64,000 bases of DNA, taken from contig NC_091676.1 of NCBI RefSeq assembly GCF_042453785.1, forward strand, positions 22,303,001 through 22,367,000. The letters are read 5' to 3'. This document shows, one piece after another, positions 1 to 10,344 of the stretch. Made by a program: the position numbers and the translations under genes. Under the pieces are notes generated by a model. It was not told the DNA's origin and made no database searches. It was given only the letters and a program-made list of their open reading frames with translations. Origin of the DNA: Malus domestica. Its lineage: Eukaryota; Streptophyta; Magnoliopsida; Rosales; Rosaceae. Numbering within the stretch: the first letter of the stretch is position 1; each line of letters opens with the position of its first letter.

Positions 1-164
1 AACTGATAAATGCTTTGAGATTGCTGCTGAAACTTTACTTGCACTTTTTTTTTCTCCTGCCATATAGTTTTTCCTTTCTTTTAAGCATAGTCATGATTGG
101 TTATCTACTTTGTTTTGACAGCCGATATTCGTGTTAATTAGTTCTTTAAACCATCATATTTCAA

Positions 165-376
165 GGGAGGTAGATTTTATCTCCTCCCACTTCTTTTGCC
201 ATCTTGTTTTGTGTGGTCACAGTTAAGTCACATTAATATTTTATATTATTTTTTTATAGAGATAATAAGACAAAAAGAAATAGTAATATAAAATGTTGAC
301 GTGGCTTAACCGTGACCACACAACAAGAAAGGCACGGGAGGGCACAGGAAGTGGGAAGGCAAAGAATCTGCCTCCC
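165..376. mobile_element. MITE family A, copy 1 (212 bp)
   Basis: The two ends are long imperfect inverted repeats. The left end opens GGGAGGTAGATT and the right end is the complement of GGGAGGCAGATT. The inner arms around GTGTGGTCAC and GTGACCACAC continue for about 35 bp to an AT-rich centre. A second copy lies at 49891-50100. No coding capacity. The right edge abuts the target duplication of the next element, so its own target duplication cannot be read. Confidence 0.75.
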
Positions 377-1197
377 AAGACCAAGGTATAAAATATCGAT
401 GATATCGGAAATATCGGTAGTCCAAAAACAGGGAAATTTCGATAAAAATATCGGGATATTATCGATATCGATAAAAATTGAATAAAAACCACAGAAATTG
501 TAAGAAAAACTTGGAAATTTTTATTGAAACTTTGCAAGATGTTTATTTAGTCAATTATTTATTAGTTTATCACAAAAAATTGGAAGGAAATGCATTGCAT
601 GATGGATTTAACTGATTTAAGTTGATTATATAGCGAGCTGGCAAACAGTGTGAGTGTAAAAGATATGTAGTAATTAATGAAAGAAGTTTAAACACACCAT
701 AATCATTTATATATAATGAATTAGTACAATATTTTACACTTTATATATTGCATGGTAAGATACATGAGTAACTTATTCTTATAACGGGTACATATCAATT
801 TTTTTATAAAAATTAATGGGTACAAACTTATTCTTATTTTATTTTTTATAGATTTGAAATGTTTGAATTGAAAATTAATTAGGAGTTTAATAAGGATGTG
901 AGTATTAAAACTCTAAATCAATTACTAATTTTTGTTATGAAAGTTATGTAACTTGCATGTAATTCATTAATACTAGGGACTTTGATCAAAATATAAAAAC
1001 TGATAAGATCTTAGTCAATGAACATTAGAAACTAGGGATCGGATACTAATTTTTCTTTATTTTTTTAAAATAATAATAATTTGGTTAATCACATTTTACA
1101 TCATCTAGTTTCGAGAAAAAAGAAAATTGTTTGGTCAATTTTGAAAGCCATATCAAAATTTTGAGTGATATTTTTATCCAACGTGTTAATACAAAAT

Positions 1198-1542
1198 TGT
1201 TGATGCACAAAACCGGAGGTCTTGGAACAACGTAAATCCGGCCGTGAATCTGCAAGTAATGTAAATGACATAAGATGTATCGTGGTTCACCCCAAGATTT
1301 GGGCTACGTCCACATTGATTATTGTATTTATCTGTTTGTGAGGGAGAGAGATGGAGAGAGCTTCTGAGGGTGAGAGAGCCCTTCCATGGCCTAAGAGATT
1401 GGCCTCCCCTAATTGTGAGGGTGAGGGGTCCTTTTATAGAATAAGGACTTCTCACTTATTACATATTTGCCCCTTCTTTTATCACATAATTACATTTAAG
1501 TCTCCCGAGTATTTATACGAGGCCCTAAATATGGTATAAACA
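1198..1542. mobile_element. Solo LTR (345 bp), TSD AAAAT
   Basis: Begins TGTTGATGCAC and ends TATAAACA, with AAAAT at 1193-1197 and 1543-1547 as a perfect 5-bp target duplication. The first bases and the internal GTGGTTCACCC...GGCTACGTCCAC segment match the LTRs of the Tat-type element at 16057-30473, so it is a related LTR family. No internal retrotransposon sequence remains, as expected after LTR-LTR recombination. Confidence 0.85.
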
Positions 1543-2127
1543 AAAATCATATAGACATAGTACATGATTATGTTTTGGTAATCGAAGACGCCACAATGAG
1601 ATGAACGGTTCTACTTAGGTAATTATAGGTTTTTAATTAAATTTATGATGTAGTAAATATAAGGTAGAAACGTCACTTCCACCATTTAGACTAAATTGTA
1701 TGATTGGTTTTCCTTTCATGTTACTAATTTGAATAGAAGCCGAAGCTCTACGATGACGAGTTTTTGTTCATATGTGCTAGTTTGGTTTCCCTCGTTAGCC
1801 CACAAATGAATCGAATGCCTATCATATCATTATTCTGGAGAACAATCAAATTAGCAAATAACCAAAAGACGTATATCAATATGATATTTTTCTAATGGTG
1901 CAATGTGAGAAAATTAGTACTCATCATTAAATTCATTCCCCAACCTAAAATGTATAAATCGAAGTAGCCTTAAATTCTTTGGTGGGTAATTGAAAAACTA
2001 AATTGCAACTCATATAAGTCCAAAAGATCATTACCCATAATAAAAACGCAATTTTGTTGGATAAACCCGATGGCTGTTGAATGGGAAAGCGTCACAATAC
2101 AATTGTGAGATTAGAGTTGTTGCTGTT

Positions 2128-2180
2128 GTCCCACATCGCCCAAGTGATAAAAAAGAAGCTGGTGGAGGGATTATAAAAAG
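2128..2180 (+). promoter_or_regulatory. snRNA-type promoter motif (USE plus TATA)
   Basis: GTCCCACATCG at 2128-2138 matches the plant snRNA upstream sequence element RTCCCACATCG. TATAAAAAG follows at 2172 with a 33-bp gap, the spacing known for RNA polymerase II-type plant U-snRNA promoters. No U-snRNA body is recognisable in the AT-rich, ATCG-repeat sequence downstream, so this may be a captured or chance promoter inside the transposon. Confidence 0.4.
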
Positions 2181-2367
2181 GACCAGAAGCCCAAACGATA
2201 AAGCATAACCCTTATCGATCATATCGCGATATTATTAATAATATCGTGATATTATCGATATTATCACGATATGAACGATAATTAAAGGATAAATGTGATA
2301 ATATCGTTATCTCATAAAAACAATAATATTGATGATATTATCGATATTTTGGTTCTTACCCAAGACC

Positions 2368-2939
2368 GAGTTCCACCCACTCCCAGGTGCTCAAGAGACG
2401 ATTCATAAGCTGTCAGATTTCTGTGACCTGTCTGCAGTTTGAATAATACTATGTAAGGATTACACAGCCTCTGAAAATTGTTGCACAAGTTCTAGGTCCG
2501 TACACACACTCGTCTTTCTTTATACTTACCATTTCTTTCTCTTTAATTGGTACTATTTTTTAATATATCTTTTAAAACTGTTTGAATTTGGAAGTGTTTA
2601 ATATTAACCCAAACAGTCTGATTGCAGAGTAAGGAGAAGGTAACCCCGAGTGGCTCCAAGCTTGCAGTAACATGAAATAACAGAACTAACAGTAAGCTAT
2701 TGCGGTAACCTTTTTCCCTTTCTTCGCCATGACAAAGTAACCGTAACTCCCTTTTTGATATAATGAATATTATATGCATATGTGGAGATATTCACATCAA
2801 AATGTCTGAACATAATTTGGGATCAAAGCATTGTGACAAAAACACGTAAATTTACAATTTGGGTGTTGATATTGTTGTAAATTTGGTTTCTTTTCAAGAA
2901 ATTTGAATTGGATTTTTCTTTTGCAAATTGTCTTTGAAG
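2368..2939. other. Non-coding or unrecognised gap
   Basis: Sequence between the 383-2358 element and the glutaredoxin exon. It has short open stretches but no exon I can name. It reads like intron or degenerate host DNA. Confidence 0.4.
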
Positions 2940-3013
2940 GTATTCATCCGAGGTCAAATCGTTGCTTAGAAGGCTTGGTGTGGAGCCGATCAAGATTGAA
3001 TTGGATGAACTGG
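2940..3013 (+). pseudogene. Glutaredoxin (GRXC5/GRXS12-type) exon remnant
   Basis: A single exon-like block lies between an AG acceptor (2938-2939) and a GT donor (3014). It reads YSSEVKSLLRRLGVEP followed by IKIELDELG. This matches the segment just after the active-site WCSYS of plastid dithiol glutaredoxins, which reduce protein disulfides and glutathione mixed disulfides. The active-site exon, the TVPNVF/GG glutathione-binding part and the C-terminus are not found nearby. I infer an orphan exon, either from a degraded gene or captured by a transposon. The next exons downstream belong to a different protein. Confidence 0.6.
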
Positions 3014-3191
3014 GTACAATTTTTTTACTATTTATTACATGGCAATGGTTGGTTTTTGCAATTCAATATTTAGATTTAATGTAATTTGTCAATTGAGCTT
3101 CAGTTTACTGTGTTTCACAATGTGGCTCAATAGTCGGAATGAAAAATTTAAAGGGTAAATAAGTTAATTATGTATCATTAGTACAAAAACA

Positions 3192-3384
3192 TGTTTGCGG
3201 GACGCAAAACACAAAACGTCGCGCAAACAGCCTTTGCGCAAAGGGACTTTGCACGATGAAGACTGGCATCGCGCAAACGTAGGTACACCTACATCGTGCA
3301 AAATAGCTTTGGCAACGCCATCTTCGTTGCGCAAAGTGCCGTTGCACAAAGGCCGTTTGCGTGACGTTTTGTGCGTCGCGCAAG
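3192..3384. repeat. GCGCGACG-type palindrome (hairpin), copy 1
   Basis: The left arm starting TTTGCGGGACGC and the right arm ending GTGCGTCGCGCAAG are near-complementary over about 60 bp each. They share the motifs AAAACGTC(A/G)CGCAAAC and GGCCTTTG, and a smaller palindrome (GTAGGTACACCTAC) sits in the loop. The same GC-rich motif recurs at 5366-5596, 9312-9392 and 13166-13335. It lies in the intron before the 3508 exon. Most likely a non-autonomous CACTA-like or foldback element. Confidence 0.6.
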
Positions 3385-3507
3385 ATTTTGGTGCCAAACC
3401 AACAATGCTTTACCACTTTTTCACAACTTTGTGCGATATAGGTGCACCCGCATTACGCAAAGCTGTTTTGTCCACTTTCAGTTAATTTAGTCTTTTCCCT
3501 TTTGCAG

Positions 3508-3937
3508 TTGAGCCGTTTAAATGAAGATAAGTGCCTTATGATTGCAACCCCCCATAATCCAGAAACTGTTGTATGTTCTTTTCTCAATGTTTTCTTCTTA
3601 GATTAATAAATGTAATTTAGAAATGTTTCTGAGGTGTATATATATGGGATTGTATCAGATCCGCCTTCAACTGGAGACACTTTTGGCAGAGAAGGCTCGA
3701 TTAGCTAACGAGAATTCAGTTTATGCACGCGAGAATCGGTTCCTTAGGGAAATTGAGGAATACCACCAGCTAACAATGCATGATGTTGTGTATTTAGATG
3801 ATGAAGAAGTCACCGAAGCTAACCTATTAACCAGCCCCATCGGCGTCTCCAAGATGCTCTCCATTTCCCCGCCCTCATCAGCACCCCCATTCCCGCCTCT
3901 AGAGGACTCTTCATATGCAACCTCACCAGTACCATAA
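3508..3937 (+). CDS. 3' exons of a plant coiled-coil protein (partial)
   Basis: Two exons splice in frame. Exon 3508-3570 (acceptor TTTGCAG, donor GTATGT) encodes 21 residues beginning [10 protein letters not shown]. Exon 3659-3937 (acceptor TATCAG) encodes 92 residues and the stop. The joined peptide has a heptad-rich coiled coil ([18 protein letters not shown], then [15 protein letters not shown]), an acidic stretch and a proline/serine-rich tail. An AATAAA signal follows at 4367-4372, so this looks like a genuine gene 3' end. I have a sense of a conserved plant coiled-coil family but cannot name it. Upstream exons are missing or lost to insertions, and the glutaredoxin exon just upstream does not belong to it. 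It may be a pseudogene although this part is open. Confidence 0.55.
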
Positions 3938-4366
3938 AGTTGCTTCCACCAGACCTCTTGCTTCCCATCCTTTTTTTCGTTATCTCTTCAGGTTTACCTT
4001 TCACTTTGGCTATAAGTCAAGTTTTTAGGATGAAGTCTTAGTTTATTTGAGTGAAGATCAGCCGTATTGATTTTGTACAAGAAAGATACACATAAACTGC
4101 ATGCAAGATCCCGATATTTTGTTTTCCACAAAACAAATAAGCAGTGAAAGATTTCGATTGTTGGACCTCATGCCACAAACTTCACCATTAAGCTCAAGGA
4201 AGGATGAGAATTCTCAAACTCCGAAAAGAACGTCCCAACAAGCTCCATACTTTTCTGCTTTAGATCGATCACTTTGTTCTTCATGTAAAGAATCAGAGTC
4301 TGGTTAGCTTTCTGCTAACAATTCTATGACTACAAAGTTGTTGTACATTGTTCTTTTGTGTTTGTA

Positions 4367-4372
4367 AATAAA
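4367..4372 (+). terminator. Poly(A) signal AATAAA
   Basis: AATAAA sits in a T/G-rich context 430 bp after the stop codon of the coiled-coil exons and just before the Tourist MITE. It is the likely 3' end signal of that transcript. Confidence 0.45.
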
Positions 4373-4453
4373 GCTGCTGTGAACATATGAGTTAATATAT
4401 TAGATAATTTGTTCATGTATTACAGTCAACAATCAACATATATATTAGATTAA

Positions 4454-4833
4454 GGGATGGTTTGGGAGTGAGGTGCTTAAAAAAAAAGCACCCATGAAAA
4501 AAAGCTGTGAGGGTTTTAGGTGTTTGGCAAACTGAAAAAAAAAAGGGCTTATTTTGGAAGCTGCTATGAGAATAAGCTGAAATCAAAGGAAAAAACTGAA
4601 GCTGCTATTTGCAGCTTTGGAAAACTAGCTTTTTTTCAGAGCACATGGAGCTACAGTGCTCCTTTAATGAAAAGACCCACTATCAGATTGCTTTTTTTTT
4701 TTCCAAAAGCACTTTTACAAAAAAATTTACCAAACACTCTGCTGATTTATTTCACAGCCGCTTATTCTCACAACACAGCCAATTATTCTCACAGCAGCTT
4801 TTTTTTCAAAGCACAGCAATACCAAACCAGCCC
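4454..4833. mobile_element. Tourist/PIF-Harbinger-type MITE (380 bp), TSD TAA
   Basis: The ends are inverted repeats: GGGATGGTTTGGGAGTGAGG at the left, and at the right the complement of GGGCTGGTTTGGTATTGCTG. TAA is duplicated at 4451-4453 and 4834-4836. The 3-bp TAA target is typical of PIF/Harbinger MITEs. The inside is rich in A/T runs and AGCTGC/AAGCAC motifs with no gene. Confidence 0.8.
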
Positions 4834-5065
4834 TAAGAATATCTTCCTAATAGGATGCATTTTCCTTTGCTTCACAGATAGATGGAATGGCTTGTCCATC
4901 TTCATCTGGCGTGAAAAGAAGTCAGAGGGGTTAGGATTGGATTTTGAATGGCATTTGAATTGTAAAAATATAACTTTGCGCGACACCAGAGTGGACCAAT
5001 GCGTCATGCAAAGGTTGTTTGCGCGACATACCAACCAATGCATCACGCAAAGTGTTTTTATTACT

Positions 5066-6920
5066 TTCACCAAGTATAATATAAGATTTTGTGGTATCAA
5101 CTAGTGTAAATATTTTAAATTGAAGATCGAAGTAGTTCATTGTATTCATATAGGGTCAAGGAGTGTAGCTGGAAAAAAAATCATCAAAATCGGAGTTAAA
5201 ATAACCGTTAAATCGTGATTTTTCGTTTATAATTGTCGAAAAGGTTTGCCCCATTACTTGATATTATTGTGGGTTTTATGTAAAAAAAAAAACAATTGAA
5301 TTTGAAGAGAGTAAAGTCACATTTTTAGTAAATTTTATAATATATATATATTTTTTAAATATAACTTGCGCGACGCCACAATGGGGTTGTTGTGCAAAAC
5401 CCCTTTGCGTGACGAAGGTATGCATTTGTCGCGCAAAATAGCTTTGCGCAACGTAGATGCACCTTGTTTTGCGCGACGAAGACTACGGTCACGCAAAACT
5501 GCTTTGCGTGACGAAGGTGCACCTACGTCGCGCAAAGCTATTTTGCTCGACAAATGCACACCTTCGTCGCGCAAAGTCAACAACTTTGTGGTATAACATA
5601 AATTTTGTGGTATCCACTTGTGTAAATATTTTAAATTAACGATCGAGTTCATTCATTGTATTCATATAGGATCAAGGAGTGTAGCTATAAAAATCATCAA
5701 AATCGGAGTTAAAATAACCTTTAAATCGTGATTTTTCGTTGATAATCATCGAAAAGTTTTGTCTCATTACTTAATCTCTGAATGTTTGTTTTTTACGATT
5801 TTTGGCGTATGCGATCTCAAAGCATATACAAACAAATTTGACGGTTGGATCGTTGAAATTAGCTTCGTAGAATGCGTATCCTATCAAAATGATAGATTCA
5901 CTAACACTTATATTTTATTTATACTTTCATTAAGTATAACATAAAGATTTTGTGGTATCCACTAGTGTAAATATTTCAAATTGAAGATCGAATTCATTCA
6001 TTGTATTCATATAGTGTCAAGGAGTGTAGCTGTAAAAGATCATCAAAATCGAAGTTAAAACTACAGTTAAACCGTGATTTTTCGTTGATAACTGTCGAAA
6101 TGTTTTGTCCCGTTACTTGGTCGCTGAATGTTTGTTTTTTGCGATTTTTGGCGTATGCGATCTCGACGTATATACAAACAAGTTTGACTGTTGAACGTTG
6201 AAATTAGCTTTGTAGAATGCATATCCCATCAAAACGATAGATTCACTAACACTTAGAGTTTATTTATACTTTCATAAGTATAACATAAAGATTTTGTGGT
6301 ATCCACTAGTGTAAATATTTTAAATTGAAGATCAAATTCATTCATTGTATTCATATAGGGTCAAGGAGTGTAGCTGTAAAAAATCATCAAAATCGGAGTG
6401 AAAATAACCGTTAAATTGTGATTTTTCGTTGATAACCGTTGAAAAGTTTTGTCCCATTACTTGATCTTTGAATGTTTGTGTTTTTTTATTTTTGACGTAT
6501 GCGATCTCCAAGTATATACAAACATGTTTGACGGTTGGATAGTTGAAACTAGTTTCGTAGAATGCGTATCCCATCAAAACAATAGATTCACTAACACTTA
6601 AGAGTTTATTTATACTTTCATTAAGTATAACATAAGATTTTGTGGTATCAACTAGTGTAAATATTTTAAATTGAAAATTGAGTTCATTAATTGTATTGAT
6701 ATAGGATCAAGTAGTGTAGCTGTAAAAAATCATCAAAATCAAAGTTAAAATAACCGTTAAATCATGATTTTTTGTTGATAACCGTAGAAAAGTTTTGTCC
6801 TGTTACTTGATCTCTGAATGTTTTTTTTTGCGATTTTTTGCATATGCGATCTTAAAGCATGTACAAACAAGTTTGACGGTTGGATCGTTGAAATTAGTTT
6901 TGTAGAATTCGTATCCCAAC
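5066..6920. repeat. 345-bp tandem monomers, left array
   Basis: The anchor TTTTGTGGTAT(C/A)(C/A)ACTAGTG recurs at about 5085, 5598 (variant), 5949, 6291 and 6638. The last spacings are about 342 and 347 bp. The first interval is enlarged by the palindromic module. Each monomer holds the same AATCATCAAAATCGGAGT and ATCGTGATTTTTCGTT segments. A homologous array lies at 57427-59110, and diverged inverted copies lie at about 50230-50563 and 51512-51800. Confidence 0.8.
5366..5596. repeat. GCGCGACG-type palindrome, copy 2
   Basis: Inverted arms share the core GAAGGT(A/G)TGCATTTGTCG and the core AAAATAGCTTTGCGC, read inward from about 5407 and backward from about 5575. The transcript of either strand would fold into a long imperfect hairpin. 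Open frames here are by-products of the lack of stops in GC-rich repeats. Confidence 0.6.
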
Positions 6921-7008
6921 AAATTCAATGGTGTGTGTATATATATATATATTAAATAGATTTAAATTTATTTATTTTGTACGTATAACACTTAAATTGA
7001 ATGATATG

Positions 7009-9151
7009 TGACACACCCTGACCAAGATCAAGGCATGTTGGGTGTCACGTGAGAGTGACTTATCCATGTGCACAGTGCGGAAGCAATAAAGATAAGAAAT
7101 AACGAATAATTAAAAACCAAATTACTAGAGTGCACTACTAAACAGGAAGTGATAGGAGTTAGTTACAACAGTAAACACTCATAATCAGAGCATAATAAGT
7201 CTAGGTGCAGTCCAATAGGACAAATACTAGTTATACAGTACCAGAAATGTCCTACTATTATTTAGATAGGTCAGAACTACCAACGTCCTCAAGCTACCAA
7301 CAGCAAGCTTACTTAAAACCTAGAGGGACGCAAAACAGAAAACGTGAGTGGTCAAAAACAAATGTTTTACAAAACCATTTCATTTATCAACATAACTAAC
7401 CCCTCGCTGTAGAACATGTATAATTTTTCCCAGAATCAAGATATAAGCATATACATAAATATATAATAAATCATATCAATTCAATTCATGTATCACATAA
7501 TCATAATCATATATATATGTCATGCCAAGATATAATAGAGTAAGCAATTCAGGTAAGGATAATTTCATAGAAATATAACATATGAGCCGAAACCCCTATG
7601 GTAGTCTGTACGGTTGAATTCATAGCTCCAAAAGTCACTCTAACCAGAGTCACTACTAAGACCTATACGGCAATATACTACACAAGAGTCAGAACCAAAC
7701 AAAAGGTCTATACGACAATAATGGGTGTAATACAATCATGCTCAATACTACTCTCACATAATAGCTGGGCGATAAATCGCTAGTCACCTACGAGTTGGAA
7801 CCATAATAAAGGTCTATACGACAAGATTGTGCACCTAAATTGGATCCAATATGAGCATATGGTGCGGGATGTGACATAATAAACAGGCATGTGCCATATC
7901 TATGGCTAAATCACAATCACCCTAAGTGCAGTTTATTGAGCTCAACATTATTCAATCACATATCGCATCATCGATGATTTAAATAACCAAACACAACTTA
8001 CCTGAGCTTACCTGTGCGTCCACAGCACTACATTTATATATAAAGCATCACATACCAATTTATATATGAATTATAAACTTATATGCATGGCATTATGGCA
8101 TACTATCATTTAACACATTTTTCTGGGAAAATATCAAGTATATAATATATACTAAAAACCAAAAGCCCACTCACTGGTATGTCGAAAGGTCGCCCTTGGA
8201 TACGCTTGTCCTCGAGATACATCTCACCTATATGCGAATTAACTATAAAAACGTTATTTTAAAGCACATAGGTAAAACTAGCTAATAACTTCTCATACAA
8301 AACTCAATTTTGGTATTTGAATATACCAACGTGACCTACACAACCTCACGAACATCGTGATATTTTTAAAATAATTTTTTAGTGGCTCGCGCGCCCTCAC
8401 GCGCCAGGGAAGGCACGACCTCACGCGCATCATCTTCAACCTCCAGACGCCGGAACAGTTTCTCCGGCGCCGGATTATGGGCAGACCTGTAACTGCCTTT
8501 TTCTCGTTCGTTTTTGCATCATTTTCCACAAAATGCCACAAATTACGAGAGGAAGAAGGTTATACCTCTTTGGAGCTTTAAATCCCTCGAAAACTCGTCG
8601 GGAAAATCCTATCAAAACCAGCCACCTTTGAACCTCGTGATCCCGACGTCAAAACCGAGCCAACAAAGCACTCCAAGCTTCGTGAGAACCTCCTAGAGCT
8701 CGCTGTGAGCTTGGATTGTCCTAAAACATAACCATTCCACAGTTCATGAATAGTGCTTAACTCGGAGCTTGAGTTTTCAACCTGATATTGGACGAGTTCT
8801 TACCTGAAATGGGTACCTTTGAACTCGTAATGGAACAAGGAACACAATGGTGTGCTTCACACCCTCGATCTATGAAGATTTGGCTTGGTCCAAGGTTGTC
8901 CGTACAGAGGAGAGAGAGGAGAGAGTGAGTACGGGAGAGAAGAGAGAGAAAGGGTATGGATGTGTGAGTGGTTCCCAAATGCACACCAATCAAAACTCTT
9001 TAATCTTTTAGTTCTAATTGGGTCCAATGAGTTAGGGATAGAACTAATTGACCCAATTTCTTAACCTAAAATACAAACACACACCCGACGCTCAAGGGTA
9101 AATTCGTCTTTTCACAACAACGATCATTATTTCTCAGAACAGGCTGTGACA
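7009..9151 (-). mobile_element. Solo LTR (2143 bp), TSD ATATG
   Basis: Starts TGACACACCCTGACC and ends GGCTGTGACA, with ATATG at 7004-7008 and 9152-9156. Its complement therefore begins TGTCACAGCC, a start seen in long-LTR Ty3/gypsy chromoviruses (Del/Tekay type); the class is inferred from termini alone. It is a relative of the split LTR at 15087-32099, with similar layout (ACCTGAGCTTACCTG and CTACGAGT motifs). It contains no gag or pol. Confidence 0.75.
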
Positions 9152-9461
9152 ATATGTATATTTATTTAGTAGCTTTAAATTTATTACTGTAGTTTGGGTA
9201 TGGGTTTTGTTAGAAAAAATATATTATTGTGGGTTTTATGTAAAAAAAAATTGAGTTTGAAGGGAGTAAAGTCAATTTTTAGTAAATTTTATAATAATTT
9301 TAAAAAAAATACCTTGCTCGACACCACAATGTGATCGTTGCGCAAAAGCACTTTGCACGACGTCAGAATTTATAACTGTGTCGCGCAATTGTTAAAATTT
9401 TGGTGGTTTAAATGAAAAAATTTGGTGCTTTTTTACGGTTCAATTGGAAAACAGTCCAGAC

Positions 9462-10341
9462 TAGGGGTGAATTTTTTTGCCAAATTACCATACTAACCGA
9501 ATTACCAACCATACCATACCAAATTTGTGCCAAAAAATTTGTATCATTGGTAATGGTACGGTATTTGTACCGTACCATACATTTTCGGTATGATGATGGT
9601 ATTCAAAATTATTATCAATGGTATACCGTACCATACCATTCCTATTAATATTATATAATTTATTTATTCATTTATATATGTAATTATGTATTATTATCAT
9701 TATATATGCACTTCTATAATTTTTTCCTAGTCATTTATCCAAAATCATCCTCTCACCCTCTAACCCCTACTTTCTCAATAAAAAAGCCTAAGCCTTCTCT
9801 GTTGAGACTTCATATTTTCACTCATCTTGCCATGGATTTCATCTTTGTTGATCCCGTTCCGACGACTCTCTCTTCGCAGTCCATCTCATCTTCTCCTTCA
9901 TCAAATTGGGTTGTCTTTCTCCCTGGCTTCGTATATCAAGTTAATTTTTGTACAATTTTAAAGAATGTAAAGATGAAATTTAGGAATCTTTGTACTATTT
10001 CTTTTAAGGATGCTAAGTTCTTTTAGCAATTCTTTCATCTATTTACTTCTTTTTCTTAAATGAATCTCTATAAAATTCTCATAATTAATTAAAAAAGTTT
10101 TAAAAACCCAAAGAGAGTGGCCAAAATACGTTTGGGCCTTGAATTGGGTTGGAAAAAAAAAAACCAAATACCCAAAACAAAGTGGTAATTATCATTACCA
10201 TATTATGCCAACCGAACTTTTTGACATGCCAAAATTCGATATATCGAAAGTTTGATACAGTAATATTAATAAATTTTAACATACTAAAAATTTGGTACGG
10301 TAATTAATGCATACTACGGTAATCGTACCAATACCACCCTC
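9462..10341. mobile_element. Degenerate hAT-like element
   Basis: The left part starts TAGGGGTGAATTTTTTGCC and is full of GGTATNNCGTACC motifs. The right part, reverse-complemented, starts AGGGTGGTATTGGTACG with the same motifs. Such TAGGGGTG termini and TACCGTACC subterminal repeats are known for hAT elements. The target duplication is not clean. A short open stretch around 9831-9944 (MDFIFVDPVPTTLSSQ...) has a start codon and a possible acquired exon character, but I do not recognise it. Confidence 0.4.
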
Positions 10342-10344
10342 CAG

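Larger units (their letters stand above)
383..2358. mobile_element. TIR element with 9-bp target duplication (1976 bp, Mutator-like?)
   Basis: CCCAAGACC is present at 374-382 and again at 2359-2367, directly flanking this block. Both ends carry inward-facing copies of AAAATATCGAT(A/G)ATATC followed by further ATATCG repeats. A 9-bp duplication suits Mutator-like elements, but I see no transposase, so it would be non-autonomous. It inserted at the right edge of MITE A and was later hit by a solo LTR at 1198-1542. Confidence 0.6.
4975..9392. mobile_element. CACTA-like repeat region, left locus (interrupted by a solo LTR)
   Basis: The region alternates GC-rich GCGCGAC palindromic modules (4975-5065, 5366-5596, 9312-9392) with AT-rich ~345-bp monomers. 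The block beginning ATTATTGTGGGTTTTATGTA occurs at about 5263 and again at about 9222, each time leading into a palindromic module, so the pieces belong together around the solo LTR at 7009-9151. Subterminal repeats of this kind suit a non-autonomous CACTA (En/Spm) element, but I did not find clean CACTA termini, so the class is an inference. Confidence 0.5.

Noticed and set aside
3170..3190. CATTAGTACAAAAA as a CACTA 5' terminus
   Set aside because: Two mismatches to the CACTA consensus and no matching TAGTG end found at a sensible distance.
3164..3485. Overlapping frames on both strands in the first palindrome
   Set aside because: The inverted-repeat structure and lack of stops in GC-rich repeats explain them; the same happens at 5335-5652.
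4520..5104. 194-codon frame
   Set aside because: It runs across the Tourist MITE into CACTA-like repeats; it has no domain and spans unrelated elements.
9462..10341. Intact hAT element with clean 8-bp duplication
   Set aside because: The ends look hAT-like but the flanks GTCCAGAC and CCAGTCAC do not match well enough, so it is only called degenerate.
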